DNA of 44,531 bases from Candidatus Krumholzibacteriota bacterium. Its GTDB lineage: Bacteria > Krumholzibacteriota > Krumholzibacteriia > LZORAL124-64-63. The notes under the pieces were generated by a model, which worked only from the letters and a program-made list of their open reading frames with translations, had not been told where the DNA came from and made no database searches. Every line of letters begins with the position of its first letter. Positions within the stretch are counted from its first letter, which is position 1. The translations under genes and the position numbers were made by a program. Shown piece after piece: positions 8,100-16,753 of the stretch. The stretch spans positions 1 through 44,531 of the forward strand of contig JAJRWA010000035.1 of the NCBI GenBank assembly GCA_024277025.1. The letters run 5' to 3'.

Positions 8100-10106
8100 G
8101 TGGAGAGTCACACGACAGAAATGATGCTCAGATGGATCGTGGTGGTGCCTTTGCTGGGGGCCGCGCTCAACGGTCTGTTGAACCGGCGCCTGCCCCGGCA
8201 GGTGGCCGGACTGCTGGCCTGTACCGCCGTGGGAATCAGCTTCGCCATGTCGGTGCTCGTGTTCCTGCGCCTGGCCGGGATGCCGGCCGAGGCGCGGTTC
8301 CTGTCCGATACGGTGACGACCTGGATCGGGTTCGGCAATCTGCAGGTCGATCTGGGTTTCGCCATTGACCCGCTGAGTGCGGTCATGGCCCTGATCGTCA
8401 CCGGCGTCGGGTTCCTGATCCACATCTACTCGCTGGGCTACATGGCGCACGACAAGGGCTCACCGCGCTTCTTCGCCTACCTGAACCTGTTCATCTTCGC
8501 CATGATGACCCTGGTGCTGGGCGAGAACCTGCTGATGCTCTTTGTGGGCTGGGAGGGGGTCGGCCTGTGCTCGTACCTGCTGATCAGCTTCTGGTTCACC
8601 GACGAAGCCAATGCGGCCGCCGGCAAGAAGGCTTTCGTGGTCAACCGGATCGGTGACTTCGGCTTCCTGCTGGGCATGTTCCTGATCGGCAGCACGCTGC
8701 TGCCGCATCTGGGCGCGGGCGAGGGACTGTTCAACTTCCAGGTGCTGCAGCACCACACCGGCACCCTGGCGCCCCTGGCCACGGCCATCTGTCTGCTGCT
8801 CTTTGTGGGGGCGACCGGCAAGTCGGCCCAGATCCCCCTGTATATCTGGCTGCCCGACGCCATGGCCGGCCCGACGCCGGTCAGCGCCCTGATCCACGCC
8901 GCGACCATGGTCACCGCCGGGGTGTACATGATCGCGCGCCTGAACTTCCTGTTCGTCCTGTCGCCGGCAGCGATGACCGTGATCGCGGTCGTCGGGGCGG
9001 TGACGGCGATCTTCGCCAGCACCATCGCCCTGGCCCAGAACGACATCAAGAAGGTGCTGGCCTATTCGACAGTCAGCCAGCTGGGCTACATGATGCTGGC
9101 CTGCGGCGTCGGCGCCTTCGCCGTGGGTATCTTCCACGTCATGACCCACGCCTTCTTCAAGGCCTTGTTGTTCCTGGGCTCCGGCTCGGTGATTCACGCC
9201 ATGAGCGACGAGCAGGACATGCGGGTCATGGGCGGGTTGCGCCGCAAGTTGCCGGTCACTTTCTGGACCTTCATCGCCGGGACCCTGGCCCTGGCGGGGA
9301 TCGCACCGCTGGCCGGCTTCTTCTCCAAGGACGAGATCCTTTGGAAAACCTGGTCCAGTGGCCACACGCTGCTGTGGGCGGTCGGTTTCCTGGCGGCCGG
9401 CCTGACGGCCTTCTACATGATGCGCCTGGTCGTGCTGACGTTCTTCGGTGAGAACCGGGCCAGTGCCGAGGTCAAGAGTCACATTCACGAATCGCCCGCG
9501 ACGATGACGATCCCGTTGGTGGTTCTGGCGATACTGTCGATTGCCGGTGGCTGGGTAGGCATTCCCCACTTTCTGGGTGGTGGCGCCCAATTCGAACAAT
9601 GGCTCGAGCCGGTCTTTGCCCAGCACGCAGTGGCGGCCGAGGCCGGGCACGGCGCGGTGGCCCAGGTGGCCGGACACGCGGTCGAACACGGCGCCGAACA
9701 CAGCGACACGACCATGGAATGGATCCTGGCCGGCGCCTCCTTGACCTGGGGCTTGCTGGGTCTGCTGGCCGGCTATCTGGTATATGCGCGCAAGGTCGGC
9801 ATCGCCACCACTTTCCAGAAACTGGGGGGTGGTTGGCCGCACCGCCTGTTGCTTCACAAATATTATGTCGATGAAATCTACGAAGGCGCCATCATCCGGC
9901 CGGGCTTCCGTCTGTCCAGGACCGTGTTGTGGCGAGTAGTCGACATGGGGATTATCGACGGCATCCTGGTCAAGGGTTCGGCCCTGGTCGTGGCTGTCGT
10001 CGGGTCGGTTCTGCGCCTGTTCCAGAACGGACTGGTCCGCTTCTACGCCTGGTCGTTCACCCTCGGGGTCACGGTCTTTGTCCTTTACCTCAGTTTCTCG
10101 GGCTAG
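8100..10106 (+). CDS. nuoL: NADH-quinone oxidoreductase subunit L (NuoL)
   Basis: 668-residue antiporter-like proton-pumping subunit at the distal end of the complex I membrane arm. Conserved elements are visible: GWEGVGLCSYLLISFW (helix 5 glutamate, near residue 150), GKSAQIPLYIWLPDAMAGPT (helix 7 lysine region, near residue 240) and FFSKDEILW (helix 12 Lys-Asp, near residue 415). The C-terminal third holds a His/Ala-rich linker (about 500-540) and then the long lateral helix region. The GTG start at 8100 follows the nuoK stop by four bases. Length and motifs are normal. Confidence 0.97.
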   Translation: MESHTTEMMLRWIVVVPLLGAALNGLLNRRLPRQVAGLLACTAVGISFAMSVLVFLRLAGMPAEARFLSDTVTTWIGFGNLQVDLGFAIDPLSAVMALIVTGVGFLIHIYSLGYMAHDKGSPRFFAYLNLFIFAMMTLVLGENLLMLFVGWEGVGLCSYLLISFWFTDEANAAAGKKAFVVNRIGDFGFLLGMFLIGSTLLPHLGAGEGLFNFQVLQHHTGTLAPLATAICLLLFVGATGKSAQIPLYIWLPDAMAGPTPVSALIHAATMVTAGVYMIARLNFLFVLSPAAMTVIAVVGAVTAIFASTIALAQNDIKKVLAYSTVSQLGYMMLACGVGAFAVGIFHVMTHAFFKALLFLGSGSVIHAMSDEQDMRVMGGLRRKLPVTFWTFIAGTLALAGIAPLAGFFSKDEILWKTWSSGHTLLWAVGFLAAGLTAFYMMRLVVLTFFGENRASAEVKSHIHESPATMTIPLVVLAILSIAGGWVGIPHFLGGGAQFEQWLEPVFAQHAVAAEAGHGAVAQVAGHAVEHGAEHSDTTMEWILAGASLTWGLLGLLAGYLVYARKVGIATTFQKLGGGWPHRLLLHKYYVDEIYEGAIIRPGFRLSRTVLWRVVDMGIIDGILVKGSALVVAVVGSVLRLFQNGLVRFYAWSFTLGVTVFVLYLSFSG

Positions 10107-10118
10107 GAGGACGCTGGT

Positions 10119-11687
10119 TTGTCGTTCATTACGGATCACATCCTGACTTGGGTCACCTTCCTGCCGCTGGCGGGAGCGCTTCTGCTGTGGACGGTTGTCC
10201 GCCGCGAAGCGCAGGCCCGGATTTTCGCCATGGCCATCGCCCTGGCCGACTTTGTCCTGTCGCTGCACCTGTGGTTTCATTTTGACACCGGCCGCGGCGA
10301 CGACCAGTTCGTCGAACGGGTGGCCTGGCTGTTCAACGGGCAGATCAGCTACCACCTGGGCATGGACGGCATCAGCCTGGTGCTGGTCATGCTGACGACC
10401 TTCCTGGGGCCGCTGGTGGTGCTCTCGACCTGGCGGGCGGTGACCGAACGCGTGGCCGGTTTCCTGGGCTTCGTGCTCTTTCTGCAGGCGGCGATGCTGG
10501 GCACGTTCTTCGCCCGGGACATGCTGCTGTTCTATGTCTTCTGGGAAGCCATGCTGATCCCGATGTACTTCATCATCGGCATCTGGGGCGGGCAGCAACG
10601 GATTTACGCGGCGGTGAAATTCTTCATCTTCACCATGGTCGGTTCGGTCTTCATGCTGGTGGGCATCATCTACCTGTACCTGCAGGCCGGCAGCATGAAC
10701 CTGACCGATTTTCTCAACCTGCAAATCGGCCACGAGGCCCAACTGTGGTTGTTCGCCGCTTTCTTCCTGGCCTTCGCCATCAAGGTGCCGCTGTTCCCCC
10801 TGCACACCTGGCTGCCCGATGCCCACGTCCAGGCACCGACCGCCGGCTCGGTCATCCTGGCCGGCGTGCTGCTGAAGATGGGCACCTACGGCATGCTGCG
10901 TTTCGCGATGCCGCTGTTCCCCGAGGGCGTGGCCTACTTCGCGCCCTACATCAACATCCTGGCGGTGATCGGCATCATCTACGGCGCTTTGGTGGCCATG
11001 GTGCAGCCGGATGTGAAGAAGCTGGTGGCCTATTCGTCGGTCAGTCACCTGGGCTTCGTGGTGCTGGGCCTGTTCTCGCTGACTTCGGTGGGCATTGCCG
11101 GCGGCGTGTTCCAGATGCTGGCTCATGGCCTGAGCACCGGCGCCCTGTTCCTGCTGGTCGGCGTGATCTACGAGCGCCGGCACACCCGTGAAGTCAGCGA
11201 GTTCGGCGGCCTGGCCCACGGCATGCCCCTGTACGCGACTTTCTTCATGATCGCGACCCTGGCCAGCATCGGTCTGCCGGGGCTGGCGGGCTTTGTCGGC
11301 GAGTTCATGATCCTGTTCGGCGCCTTCAGTTCCCAGGCCGTGGCCCACGCCCGGCTGATGGCCATTCTGGCGGCGACCGGCGTCGTGTTGGGTGCGATCT
11401 ACATGCTGTGGATGTACCAACGGGTCTTCCTGGGCAAGCTGAAGAATGTGAAGAACGAAGGTCTGCCCGATCTGAGCCTGCGCGAGATGGCTGTGCTGAT
11501 TCCCCTGGTCGTGTTCATGTTCTGGCTCGGCGTGCGGCCGGGCCTGGTGCTGGACCGGCTCGGCCCCAGCCTCGAGAAGGTGACGGCCCCCCTGAACATC
11601 CAGGCCGATGACCACCATATCCTGCAGTCGTCCACCACGGCGACGGACAACCCGGTGTTTGTGATCCGGAACACGGAAGGTCAGTGA
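10119..11687 (+). CDS. nuoM: NADH-quinone oxidoreductase subunit M (NuoM)
   Basis: 522-residue antiporter-like membrane subunit of complex I. Key features are YVFWEAMLIPMYFIIGIWGG (helix 5 glutamate, about residue 145), IKVPLFPLHTWLPDAHVQAP (helix 7 lysine, about residue 225) and further conserved helices to about residue 480. I kept the TTG start at 10119 because AGGAGG lies at 10105-10110, eight bases upstream, and no better in-frame start is nearby. Its TGA overlaps the start of nuoN. Confidence 0.96.
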   Translation: MSFITDHILTWVTFLPLAGALLLWTVVRREAQARIFAMAIALADFVLSLHLWFHFDTGRGDDQFVERVAWLFNGQISYHLGMDGISLVLVMLTTFLGPLVVLSTWRAVTERVAGFLGFVLFLQAAMLGTFFARDMLLFYVFWEAMLIPMYFIIGIWGGQQRIYAAVKFFIFTMVGSVFMLVGIIYLYLQAGSMNLTDFLNLQIGHEAQLWLFAAFFLAFAIKVPLFPLHTWLPDAHVQAPTAGSVILAGVLLKMGTYGMLRFAMPLFPEGVAYFAPYINILAVIGIIYGALVAMVQPDVKKLVAYSSVSHLGFVVLGLFSLTSVGIAGGVFQMLAHGLSTGALFLLVGVIYERRHTREVSEFGGLAHGMPLYATFFMIATLASIGLPGLAGFVGEFMILFGAFSSQAVAHARLMAILAATGVVLGAIYMLWMYQRVFLGKLKNVKNEGLPDLSLREMAVLIPLVVFMFWLGVRPGLVLDRLGPSLEKVTAPLNIQADDHHILQSSTTATDNPVFVIRNTEGQ

Positions 11688-13201
11688 TGAACGAATTCCA
11701 GATTACGGATTTTGCGGCCCAGGCAGGTGACCTGCTGCCCTACCTGGTGGTCGCTGGCGGTGGCTTGCTGGTCATGGTGGTGGACTCGTTCGTGCGCACC
11801 CTGAAGAAGGACCACCTGAGCTACCTGACCATCTTCGTGCTCTGCGGTGCGGTCATCCTGCAGATCATCGGGGACAAGAGCGATACCACCCTGCTGAACG
11901 GCATGCTGATCACCAGTGACTTCACGCGGGTGTTCAACTTCCTGTTCGCTGCGATCGGCGTGGTGACGACGATCTACGCCACCGGGCTCTTTGATCGTGA
12001 CGGGCGCTATCGGCCCGAGTTCTATCCGCTGATCCTTTTTTCGATCCTGGGCATGATGGTGCTCGCGGCGGCCAATGACCTGCTGACGATCTTCCTGGGG
12101 CTGGAGACGATGAGCCTGTCGACCTACATCCTGGTCGGCGGTGTGCGCGGCAACACCAGCAGCTCCGAGGCCGGTTTCAAGTATTTGATTCTCGGCGGCT
12201 TCTCGTCGGCCTTCCTGCTGATGGGCATGGCCCTCGTCTATGGCTTCGCCGGCGGCACGGGTTTCGCCGATATCAGCGCGGCCCTGCAGACCGGCACGCC
12301 GGACCGCCTGTTGGTCGGCCTGGGTTCGGGCCTGATGCTGGTCGGCTTTGGCTTCAAGGTGGCTTTGGTGCCCTTCCACATGTGGACCCCGGACGTATAC
12401 GATGGCGCGCCCAGTTACATCACCGGGTTCATGGCCACCGCCATCAAGGCGGCCGGCTTCGCGATCCTGGTGCGGTTCGCGATCCTGATGCAGCCGCAGC
12501 TGGGCTTCGCCTGGTATCCGGTGCTCAGCGCCCTGGCTATCCTGACGATGAGCGCCGGCAACCTGATCGCCCTGGCGCAGAACAACATCAAACGGATGCT
12601 GGCCTGGTCCAGCGTCGCCCACGCCGGCTACCTGATGCTCGGCATCGTGGCGATGATTTCGCCGACCCACGGTGGGTCCGAGCAGATGATGCACGGCCAG
12701 GCGATCGGCGAGGCCTCGGGCTCGGCCATCATCTTCTACCTGATCGGTTACAGCCTGATGAACCTGGCGGCCTTCGGCGTGATCAACATCCTGGGCCAGG
12801 GCAACGGCGAGGAAGCCGACGACATCAATCGCTACGCCGGTCTGAGCCGCACCCAGCCTGTGGCGGCCGCGACCCTGGCTGTCGCCATGCTCTCGCTGGC
12901 GGGGATCCCGCCCATGGTCGGGTTCATGGCCAAGTTCTACCTGTTCTCGGCCGTGATCAAGGCGGGGCTGATTCCGCTGGCGATTGTCGGCGTGATCAAC
13001 TCGCTGATCTCGGTGTACTACTACCTGCGGGTGCTGGTGGTCATGTACATGAAAGAGCCTGAGGAGGACAGCTATGACGGCAAGGAGATGGTCTCGGTGG
13101 TCATGGCCGGCTTTCTGGCCTTGCTGGTCATCACGCTGGGCGTGATCCCGGATTCGTTTCACCGCATGGCGATGCTGGTTTTTCGGGGGATCCAGTTCTG
13201 A
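11687..13201 (+). CDS. nuoN: NADH-quinone oxidoreductase subunit N (NuoN)
   Basis: 504-residue antiporter-like membrane subunit, the last gene of the operon. Conserved elements include FLGLETMSLSTYILVG (helix 5 glutamate, about residue 140) and FKVALVPFHMWTPDVYDGAP (about residue 225). ATG 11687 is preferred over the overlapping GTG 11684; both overlap the nuoM TGA (GTGATG). A strong hairpin with a T-rich tail starts 28 bases after the stop, marking the operon end. The gene is intact. Confidence 0.96.
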   Translation: MNEFQITDFAAQAGDLLPYLVVAGGGLLVMVVDSFVRTLKKDHLSYLTIFVLCGAVILQIIGDKSDTTLLNGMLITSDFTRVFNFLFAAIGVVTTIYATGLFDRDGRYRPEFYPLILFSILGMMVLAAANDLLTIFLGLETMSLSTYILVGGVRGNTSSSEAGFKYLILGGFSSAFLLMGMALVYGFAGGTGFADISAALQTGTPDRLLVGLGSGLMLVGFGFKVALVPFHMWTPDVYDGAPSYITGFMATAIKAAGFAILVRFAILMQPQLGFAWYPVLSALAILTMSAGNLIALAQNNIKRMLAWSSVAHAGYLMLGIVAMISPTHGGSEQMMHGQAIGEASGSAIIFYLIGYSLMNLAAFGVINILGQGNGEEADDINRYAGLSRTQPVAAATLAVAMLSLAGIPPMVGFMAKFYLFSAVIKAGLIPLAIVGVINSLISVYYYLRVLVVMYMKEPEEDSYDGKEMVSVVMAGFLALLVITLGVIPDSFHRMAMLVFRGIQF

Positions 13202-13228
13202 TAACCGAGGGGCGGTAGATCTATTTGG

Positions 13229-13260
13229 CGGCCCCGGACAATGTTCGGGGCCGTCTTGTT
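13229..13260 (+). terminator. Intrinsic terminator after nuoN
   Basis: CGGCCCCG at 13229-13236 pairs with CGGGGCCG at 13246-13253. Three further inner pairs (GAC with GTT, one a wobble) leave a 3-base AAT loop, and TCTTGTT follows. It lies 28 bases after the nuoN stop and 14 bases before the next predicted promoter, so it should end the nuo transcript. Confidence 0.8.
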
Positions 13261-13273
13261 CGGTGGGGCGACG

Positions 13274-13302
13274 TTGACCGCGTGCGGCGCGATCCGTATA
13301 TC
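13274..13302 (+). promoter_or_regulatory. Predicted sigma-70-type promoter for the 13383-15133 gene pair
   Basis: TTGACC at 13274-13279 and TATATC at 13297-13302 are separated by exactly 17 bases. The site lies between the nuo terminator and the next gene, where a new promoter is expected. It was read by eye; the organism's own promoter consensus is unknown. Confidence 0.5.
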
Positions 13303-13382
13303 TGATTCAGGTTTTCAAGGCAGCCAATGAGGAGTCTGACGTCGGAAGCTACAAACATCCGGTAACGAAGTGGCTGGGAGCC

Positions 13383-14246
13383 GTGTGCCTGGTTTTGCTC
13401 TGCGTTTCTGGTGGTACGGGCTTCGCCTGGGCGACCGAATCAAGCGGCCTCGTTCTGGCGGACAATGCCTCACCGGCGGGTGAAGTCAAGCTCGATTGGC
13501 GGCGAATTCTGCGCTACGGACCGGTCTCCGGTGAGATCAGTTTTGTGGTTGAGGAAGATTGGGTCGTGAGGGATTTTCCGTCGCTTAAAACGTGTGACAT
13601 CAAGATCACGATCGTGGACCCGCAAGGGTGGTCGAAGGTGGTCAATTGCGATTTTCAGGGGCAGGTCGACCGCGGCACCGTGGGGGAGAAGGTGTTTCGG
13701 GCCGGGTGCTATGTCATCCCGTTTTGCCTGCTGAAGGACCATGGCAACGACTTCATTTTCGCCAAGGCCGGCAGGTACGAATTGGAATTCCAGCTCAGCG
13801 ACCGGATCCCCGTCCCGTCGGTCAACGTATCTGTCGAAGTTGTCGACTGCGACGAGTGCGACCCAGCCAACTACCTCGATTTTTTTGGGCGGTCGCAATT
13901 TTTGGTGCCGTTCTCGTTCAATCTGAAACCGTATGCTGAGGCCGACCAGCTGGGCCCATATCAGGAGCCGCTGGATATCGTCGCCGCTTATGACTCGGAC
14001 AAGGCCAGGCCGGTACTGATGGCGGCGAGCTGGGGAACGATTGACCTGGCTTCATTCACGGCTGATGACCTGGCCCAGCTGGCCGCTGCCGTGGCTCGTG
14101 GCGAGGTCTATGCCGATCGCTCACGTTGTAACCGGGATTTCTGGCAGTTTATGCTACGGCGGGTCGGCCAGATACGGGTGGCGATGGAGCGCGGGGACGA
14201 GTCCGTTGCCTACACCGACAGTGTCTACTTTCTGGTGGGAGATTAG
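13383..14246 (+). CDS. Secreted protein of unknown function, paralog of its downstream neighbour
   Basis: 287 residues from GTG 13383. The N terminus is a hydrophobic signal-peptide core ending near GFAWA. No recognisable domain was found. The middle looks like a beta-rich Ig-like module, including LLKDHGNDFIFAKAGRYELE about residue 120, and a cysteine pair CDECD near 155. The segment with LLK..FIFA..GRYEL resembles the next gene's LLKLDGEFLFAATGTYRL, so the two are probably diverged duplicates. The start is doubtful. The basic residues expected before the signal core (KHPVTKW) lie upstream in frame, and an AGGAG at 13330-13334 is correctly spaced to a GTC codon (13341), which is not a start. 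Either GTG 13383 is used or a base is wrong there. No function can be assigned. Confidence 0.72.
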   Translation: MCLVLLCVSGGTGFAWATESSGLVLADNASPAGEVKLDWRRILRYGPVSGEISFVVEEDWVVRDFPSLKTCDIKITIVDPQGWSKVVNCDFQGQVDRGTVGEKVFRAGCYVIPFCLLKDHGNDFIFAKAGRYELEFQLSDRIPVPSVNVSVEVVDCDECDPANYLDFFGRSQFLVPFSFNLKPYAEADQLGPYQEPLDIVAAYDSDKARPVLMAASWGTIDLASFTADDLAQLAAAVARGEVYADRSRCNRDFWQFMLRRVGQIRVAMERGDESVAYTDSVYFLVGD

Positions 14247-14248
14247 AG

Positions 14249-15133
14249 ATGACCGGGAAAGATCCGGTGGCGCCGAGCAGGCTGTGTTTCCTGGCTCTGT
14301 GCCTGGTCGCTGCTTCAGCCAGTGCCGGTTCCCGTTGCGACCAGGTGACCATGGAACTGCGCCTGGCCGAGGTCGCCATTCCCCTGGACGGTGTGGTGGT
14401 TGGCGAGCTTGTCTTTACGAATACCGGCCGTGATACCAGTGGCATCTGCGCCGGGGTCTCGCTTTGCGGCCACAGCGGACGGCTGGTCTATGATCTGGAA
14501 CGTCCGGATGGTCGGGTGGTGGAACTGCGAGTGCGGAACCTGGGCGACCGGGAGTCCTGGCAGTTTGCCCGGCTCGGTCCGGGCGATTGGGCCGCCGTGC
14601 CGGTTTTCCTGCTGAAGCTCGATGGCGAATTCCTGTTCGCGGCCACAGGGACCTATCGGCTGCGGGCGGTTTCGGATCGGCACGCACCAGCGGGCGCGGC
14701 CAGGTCATCACCGGCCGAAGTCGCAGTTCGCCAGAGCAACTGGTGTGAGCTCCGGGTGACCGAGCCTGGCCCGGGACACGCAGCCTGGATCCGGGCGGTT
14801 GGTGGCACCAACGTCTATGCGGCCCTGCGCCATCCCCGCGGGGCGGCGGAAATGTACCGCAATCTGGAGGATTTTCAGGCCTACCGGCGCGAGGCCGAGA
14901 AGTACATTGTCTACCAGTTGAAAGGCCTGTCGGTGCTGTACGCGCTGCGCAACCCGGGCTGGCAGACCGAAGAATCGCTGATCCGGGCGCGGATGGCCTT
15001 GGCTTTGGCTCGTAAGCGTGGCCTGGGGGTGGCCTTCTGGGAGTGGATCGAGGCCCATTTCGACCCGCATCAGGAACAGTACTACCGTCGCGGTGTGGCC
15101 CGGGTTTGTAACGGGTACTTCTTTCCGAGCTGA
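14249..15133 (+). CDS. Secreted protein of unknown function
   Basis: 294 residues with a clear signal peptide (hydrophobic CFLALCLVAASASAG, residues 13-27). Two or three beta-rich segments follow (about 35-175), then an alpha-helical C-terminal third rich in Arg/Glu (about 200-294). It has several cysteines and no catalytic motif I recognise. It starts two bases after the preceding gene, so the two are co-transcribed. The segment FLLKLDGEFLFAATGTYRL resembles the matching part of the upstream protein. An intrinsic terminator follows. A periplasmic or surface role is likely; nothing more specific can be supported. Confidence 0.75.
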   Translation: MTGKDPVAPSRLCFLALCLVAASASAGSRCDQVTMELRLAEVAIPLDGVVVGELVFTNTGRDTSGICAGVSLCGHSGRLVYDLERPDGRVVELRVRNLGDRESWQFARLGPGDWAAVPVFLLKLDGEFLFAATGTYRLRAVSDRHAPAGAARSSPAEVAVRQSNWCELRVTEPGPGHAAWIRAVGGTNVYAALRHPRGAAEMYRNLEDFQAYRREAEKYIVYQLKGLSVLYALRNPGWQTEESLIRARMALALARKRGLGVAFWEWIEAHFDPHQEQYYRRGVARVCNGYFFPS

Positions 15134-15156
15134 GGTGGGCGGGAATATCTGCCGGC

Positions 15157-15181
15157 GAAGGTCCCCCCGGGGGGACTTTTT
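15157..15181 (+). terminator. Intrinsic terminator after the unknown secreted pair
   Basis: GTCCCC CCGG GGGGAC at 15161-15176 forms a GC stem with a CCGG loop. It is extended by GAAG (15157-15160) pairing with TTTT (15177-15180), and the sequence runs on into a five-T tract. It starts 24 bases after the stop of the preceding gene. Confidence 0.82.
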
Positions 15182-15182
15182 G

Positions 15183-15212
15183 TTGGCATAATTCGTTATC
15201 CGCGCTTTTATC
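15183..15212 (+). promoter_or_regulatory. Possible promoter for yaaA-rlpA
   Basis: TTGGCA at 15183-15188 and TTTATC at 15207-15212 are 18 bases apart in an AT-rich patch directly after the terminator and about 50 bases before the yaaA start. The match to consensus is partial. Confidence 0.35.
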
Positions 15213-15260
15213 TATCGCGTTATTTGTGTGCGCCAATATGCCAGACCACTTGGGAGTCCC

Positions 15261-16031
15261 GTGAAAATCCTGCTCAACACGACCAAAACCATGGACCCGG
15301 ACGCGCCCCGGCCGGCGCGGCTCAAGCTCACCCAGCCGACCTTCGCCGCAGAAGCCGCCACGCTGATGTCCGCGCTCCAGCGTTACAGCCAGCCACGCCT
15401 GGCCAAGGAAATGGCCCTCAGCGCGAAACTGGCCGCCGAGACCCGGGCCGTCACCGCTCGCTGGGGCACGGCCGGCGAGCCTCTGGCACCGGCCCTCTTC
15501 GCCTTCACCGGCCTGGTCTATAAGTACGTGGCGCCCGCGGACTGGACGGCGCCTCAACGCCGCGATGCCCAACAGCGCCTCTTGATCCTGTCGGGCCTGT
15601 ACGGCCTGCTGCGTCCGCTGGATGAAATCGCTGCCTACCGCCTGGAGATGGGCGCCAAATTCAAGCCGCCGCGGTCGACCAACCTGGTGGCCTTCTGGCG
15701 GGAACGCCTGACCGCGGCTCTCAACGATCGACTCAAACCCGGTGAACCGGTGCTCAGTCTCGCCGCTCAGGAGTACGTCAAAGCCCTGGACGTCAAGGTC
15801 CTCAATGGGCCCGTGATCTCGCCGATCTTCAAGGAAGCCCGGCCGGACGGCAGCCTGAAGACGGCGCCGGTGTACGCCAAGATGGCCCGCGGCGCCTTGG
15901 TCCGGTACATCTTCACGACCGGGGCCAAAAAGCCCGTGGATCTGCTCGGCTTTGGCGAGATGGGCTGGGAGGCGAGCTGTGAGCCGCCGGCGTCCGGCAA
16001 CTGGCTGTTCACCCGGCCGGTGCGCGACTAG
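15261..16031 (+). CDS. yaaA: YaaA/DUF328 family protein (peroxide stress response)
   Basis: 256 residues, the usual size of the YaaA (DUF328, UPF0246) family. E. coli YaaA is induced by peroxide and limits intracellular free iron, protecting DNA from Fenton damage. Family signatures visible are FTGLVYKYV about residue 77, LSGLYGLLRPLDEIAAYRLE about 110-129, SLAAQEYVKAL about 164 and YAKMARGALVRYI about 205. I chose GTG 15261 because the protein then begins VKILLNTTKT, matching the family N terminus. It lies 10 bases before the RlpA-like gene and is probably co-transcribed with it. Confidence 0.88.
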   Translation: MKILLNTTKTMDPDAPRPARLKLTQPTFAAEAATLMSALQRYSQPRLAKEMALSAKLAAETRAVTARWGTAGEPLAPALFAFTGLVYKYVAPADWTAPQRRDAQQRLLILSGLYGLLRPLDEIAAYRLEMGAKFKPPRSTNLVAFWRERLTAALNDRLKPGEPVLSLAAQEYVKALDVKVLNGPVISPIFKEARPDGSLKTAPVYAKMARGALVRYIFTTGAKKPVDLLGFGEMGWEASCEPPASGNWLFTRPVRD

Positions 16032-16041
16032 GAGGCATTCT

Positions 16042-16434
16042 TTGCGAAGACTGAGTTCATTGCTGCTGGTGATGGTTCTGCTGGGCGGCGGCTGTGCCGG
16101 CCCATCCCGCGATGTGGCTGAGGTCGGCGGCGTGGCCCGCAGTGAAACCGGTCTGGCCAGCTACTATGGCCACCAGTATCACGGCCGCACCACGGCCAAC
16201 GGCGAGATCTACGACGAGAACCAGCTAACCGCTGCTCACCGCACCCTGCCCTTCGGTACGCGCGTGCGGGTGACCAATCTGGCCAACGGCCGACAAGTGG
16301 TTCTGCGGGTCAACGACCGCGGCCCCTTCGTCGCGGGCCGGATCATCGACGTGAGTTTCAAGGCAGCGCAGGAGCTGGATTTTGTAGTGACCGGTGTGGT
16401 CAAGGCCCGCGTCGAGGTGCTGCCCGGCAACTGA
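16042..16434 (+). CDS. rlpA: RlpA-like septal-ring lipoprotein (double-psi beta-barrel)
   Basis: 130 residues. A lipoprotein signal ends in LGGGC with C18 as the lipidated cysteine. The RlpA double-psi beta-barrel follows from about residue 36, with GLASYYGHQYHGRTTANGE, the HRTLPFGTRVRVTN segment and VNDRGPF. Characterised RlpA proteins are lytic transglycosylases acting on denuded peptidoglycan strands; the conserved His and Asp of those segments are present. There is no SPOR domain, so this is a minimal form. The start is TTG 16042, with GGAGG at 16031-16035 overlapping the yaaA stop. Confidence is high for the fold and moderate for enzymatic activity. Confidence 0.87.
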   Translation: MRRLSSLLLVMVLLGGGCAGPSRDVAEVGGVARSETGLASYYGHQYHGRTTANGEIYDENQLTAAHRTLPFGTRVRVTNLANGRQVVLRVNDRGPFVAGRIIDVSFKAAQELDFVVTGVVKARVEVLPGN

Positions 16435-16440
16435 CCTCCG

Positions 16441-16473
16441 AAGAAAAAGCGGCGGACCACCAAGGCCCGCCGC
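16441..16473 (-). terminator. Intrinsic terminator of nfu (minus strand)
   Basis: GCGGCGG (16449-16455) pairs with CCGCCGC (16467-16473), with extra CC/GG pairing in the loop. On the minus strand the stem is followed by TTTTTCTT (16448-16441). It starts about 20 bases after the nfu stop and lies in the convergent gap with rlpA. Confidence 0.72.
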
Positions 16474-16493
16474 ACGAGATTCTGTTTATCGGC

Positions 16494-16712
16494 TCAGATC
16501 TGCTCGACCGAGATCACCTCGGGGATGCGTTCCTTCATGCGGGCCTCAATGCCCTGCTTGAGGGTCATCACGCTCATGGGGCAGCTGCCGCAGGCACCCT
16601 GCATGCGCACCGTGACGATTCCGTCGTTGTAGTCGATGAATTCCACGTCGCCGCCATCGGCCTGCAGCGCGGGGCGGATCTCGTCCAGGACGGCCTGAAT
16701 CTTCTCAATCAT
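16494..16712 (-). CDS. nfu: NifU C-terminal-domain (Nfu-type) Fe-S cluster protein
   Basis: 72-residue stand-alone Nfu domain, a carrier of 4Fe-4S clusters to target apoproteins. The cluster-binding CxxC is C41-G-S-C44, in GACGSCPMSVMTLK. It begins MIEKIQAVLDEIRPALQADG, the typical start of the domain. ATG 16712 is chosen because GGAAGGA lies just upstream on the minus strand; the longer frame to 16778 adds a low-complexity tail without a good ribosome-binding site. Its own promoter, a palindrome at the predicted start of transcription, and a terminator are visible, so it is probably a single-gene transcript. It could serve the Fe-S-rich complex I encoded nearby, though that is inference. Confidence 0.93.
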   Translation of the reverse strand: MIEKIQAVLDEIRPALQADGGDVEFIDYNDGIVTVRMQGACGSCPMSVMTLKQGIEARMKERIPEVISVEQI

Positions 16713-16753
16713 GGCGTTCCTTCCGTTGGTCGGGCCTGATGGCGCGGTTCGGC

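Noticed and set aside
8460..11618. Minus-strand open frame of 1052 codons opposite nuoL and nuoM
   Set aside because: Same shadow effect; composition is His/Gln/Asp-rich and both + strand genes are unmistakable complex I subunits.
15952..16041. Longer RlpA-like protein starting at 15952 inside yaaA
   Set aside because: The extra part is an Arg-rich frame-shifted copy of yaaA sequence; TTG 16042 gives a proper lipoprotein signal and has GGAGG.
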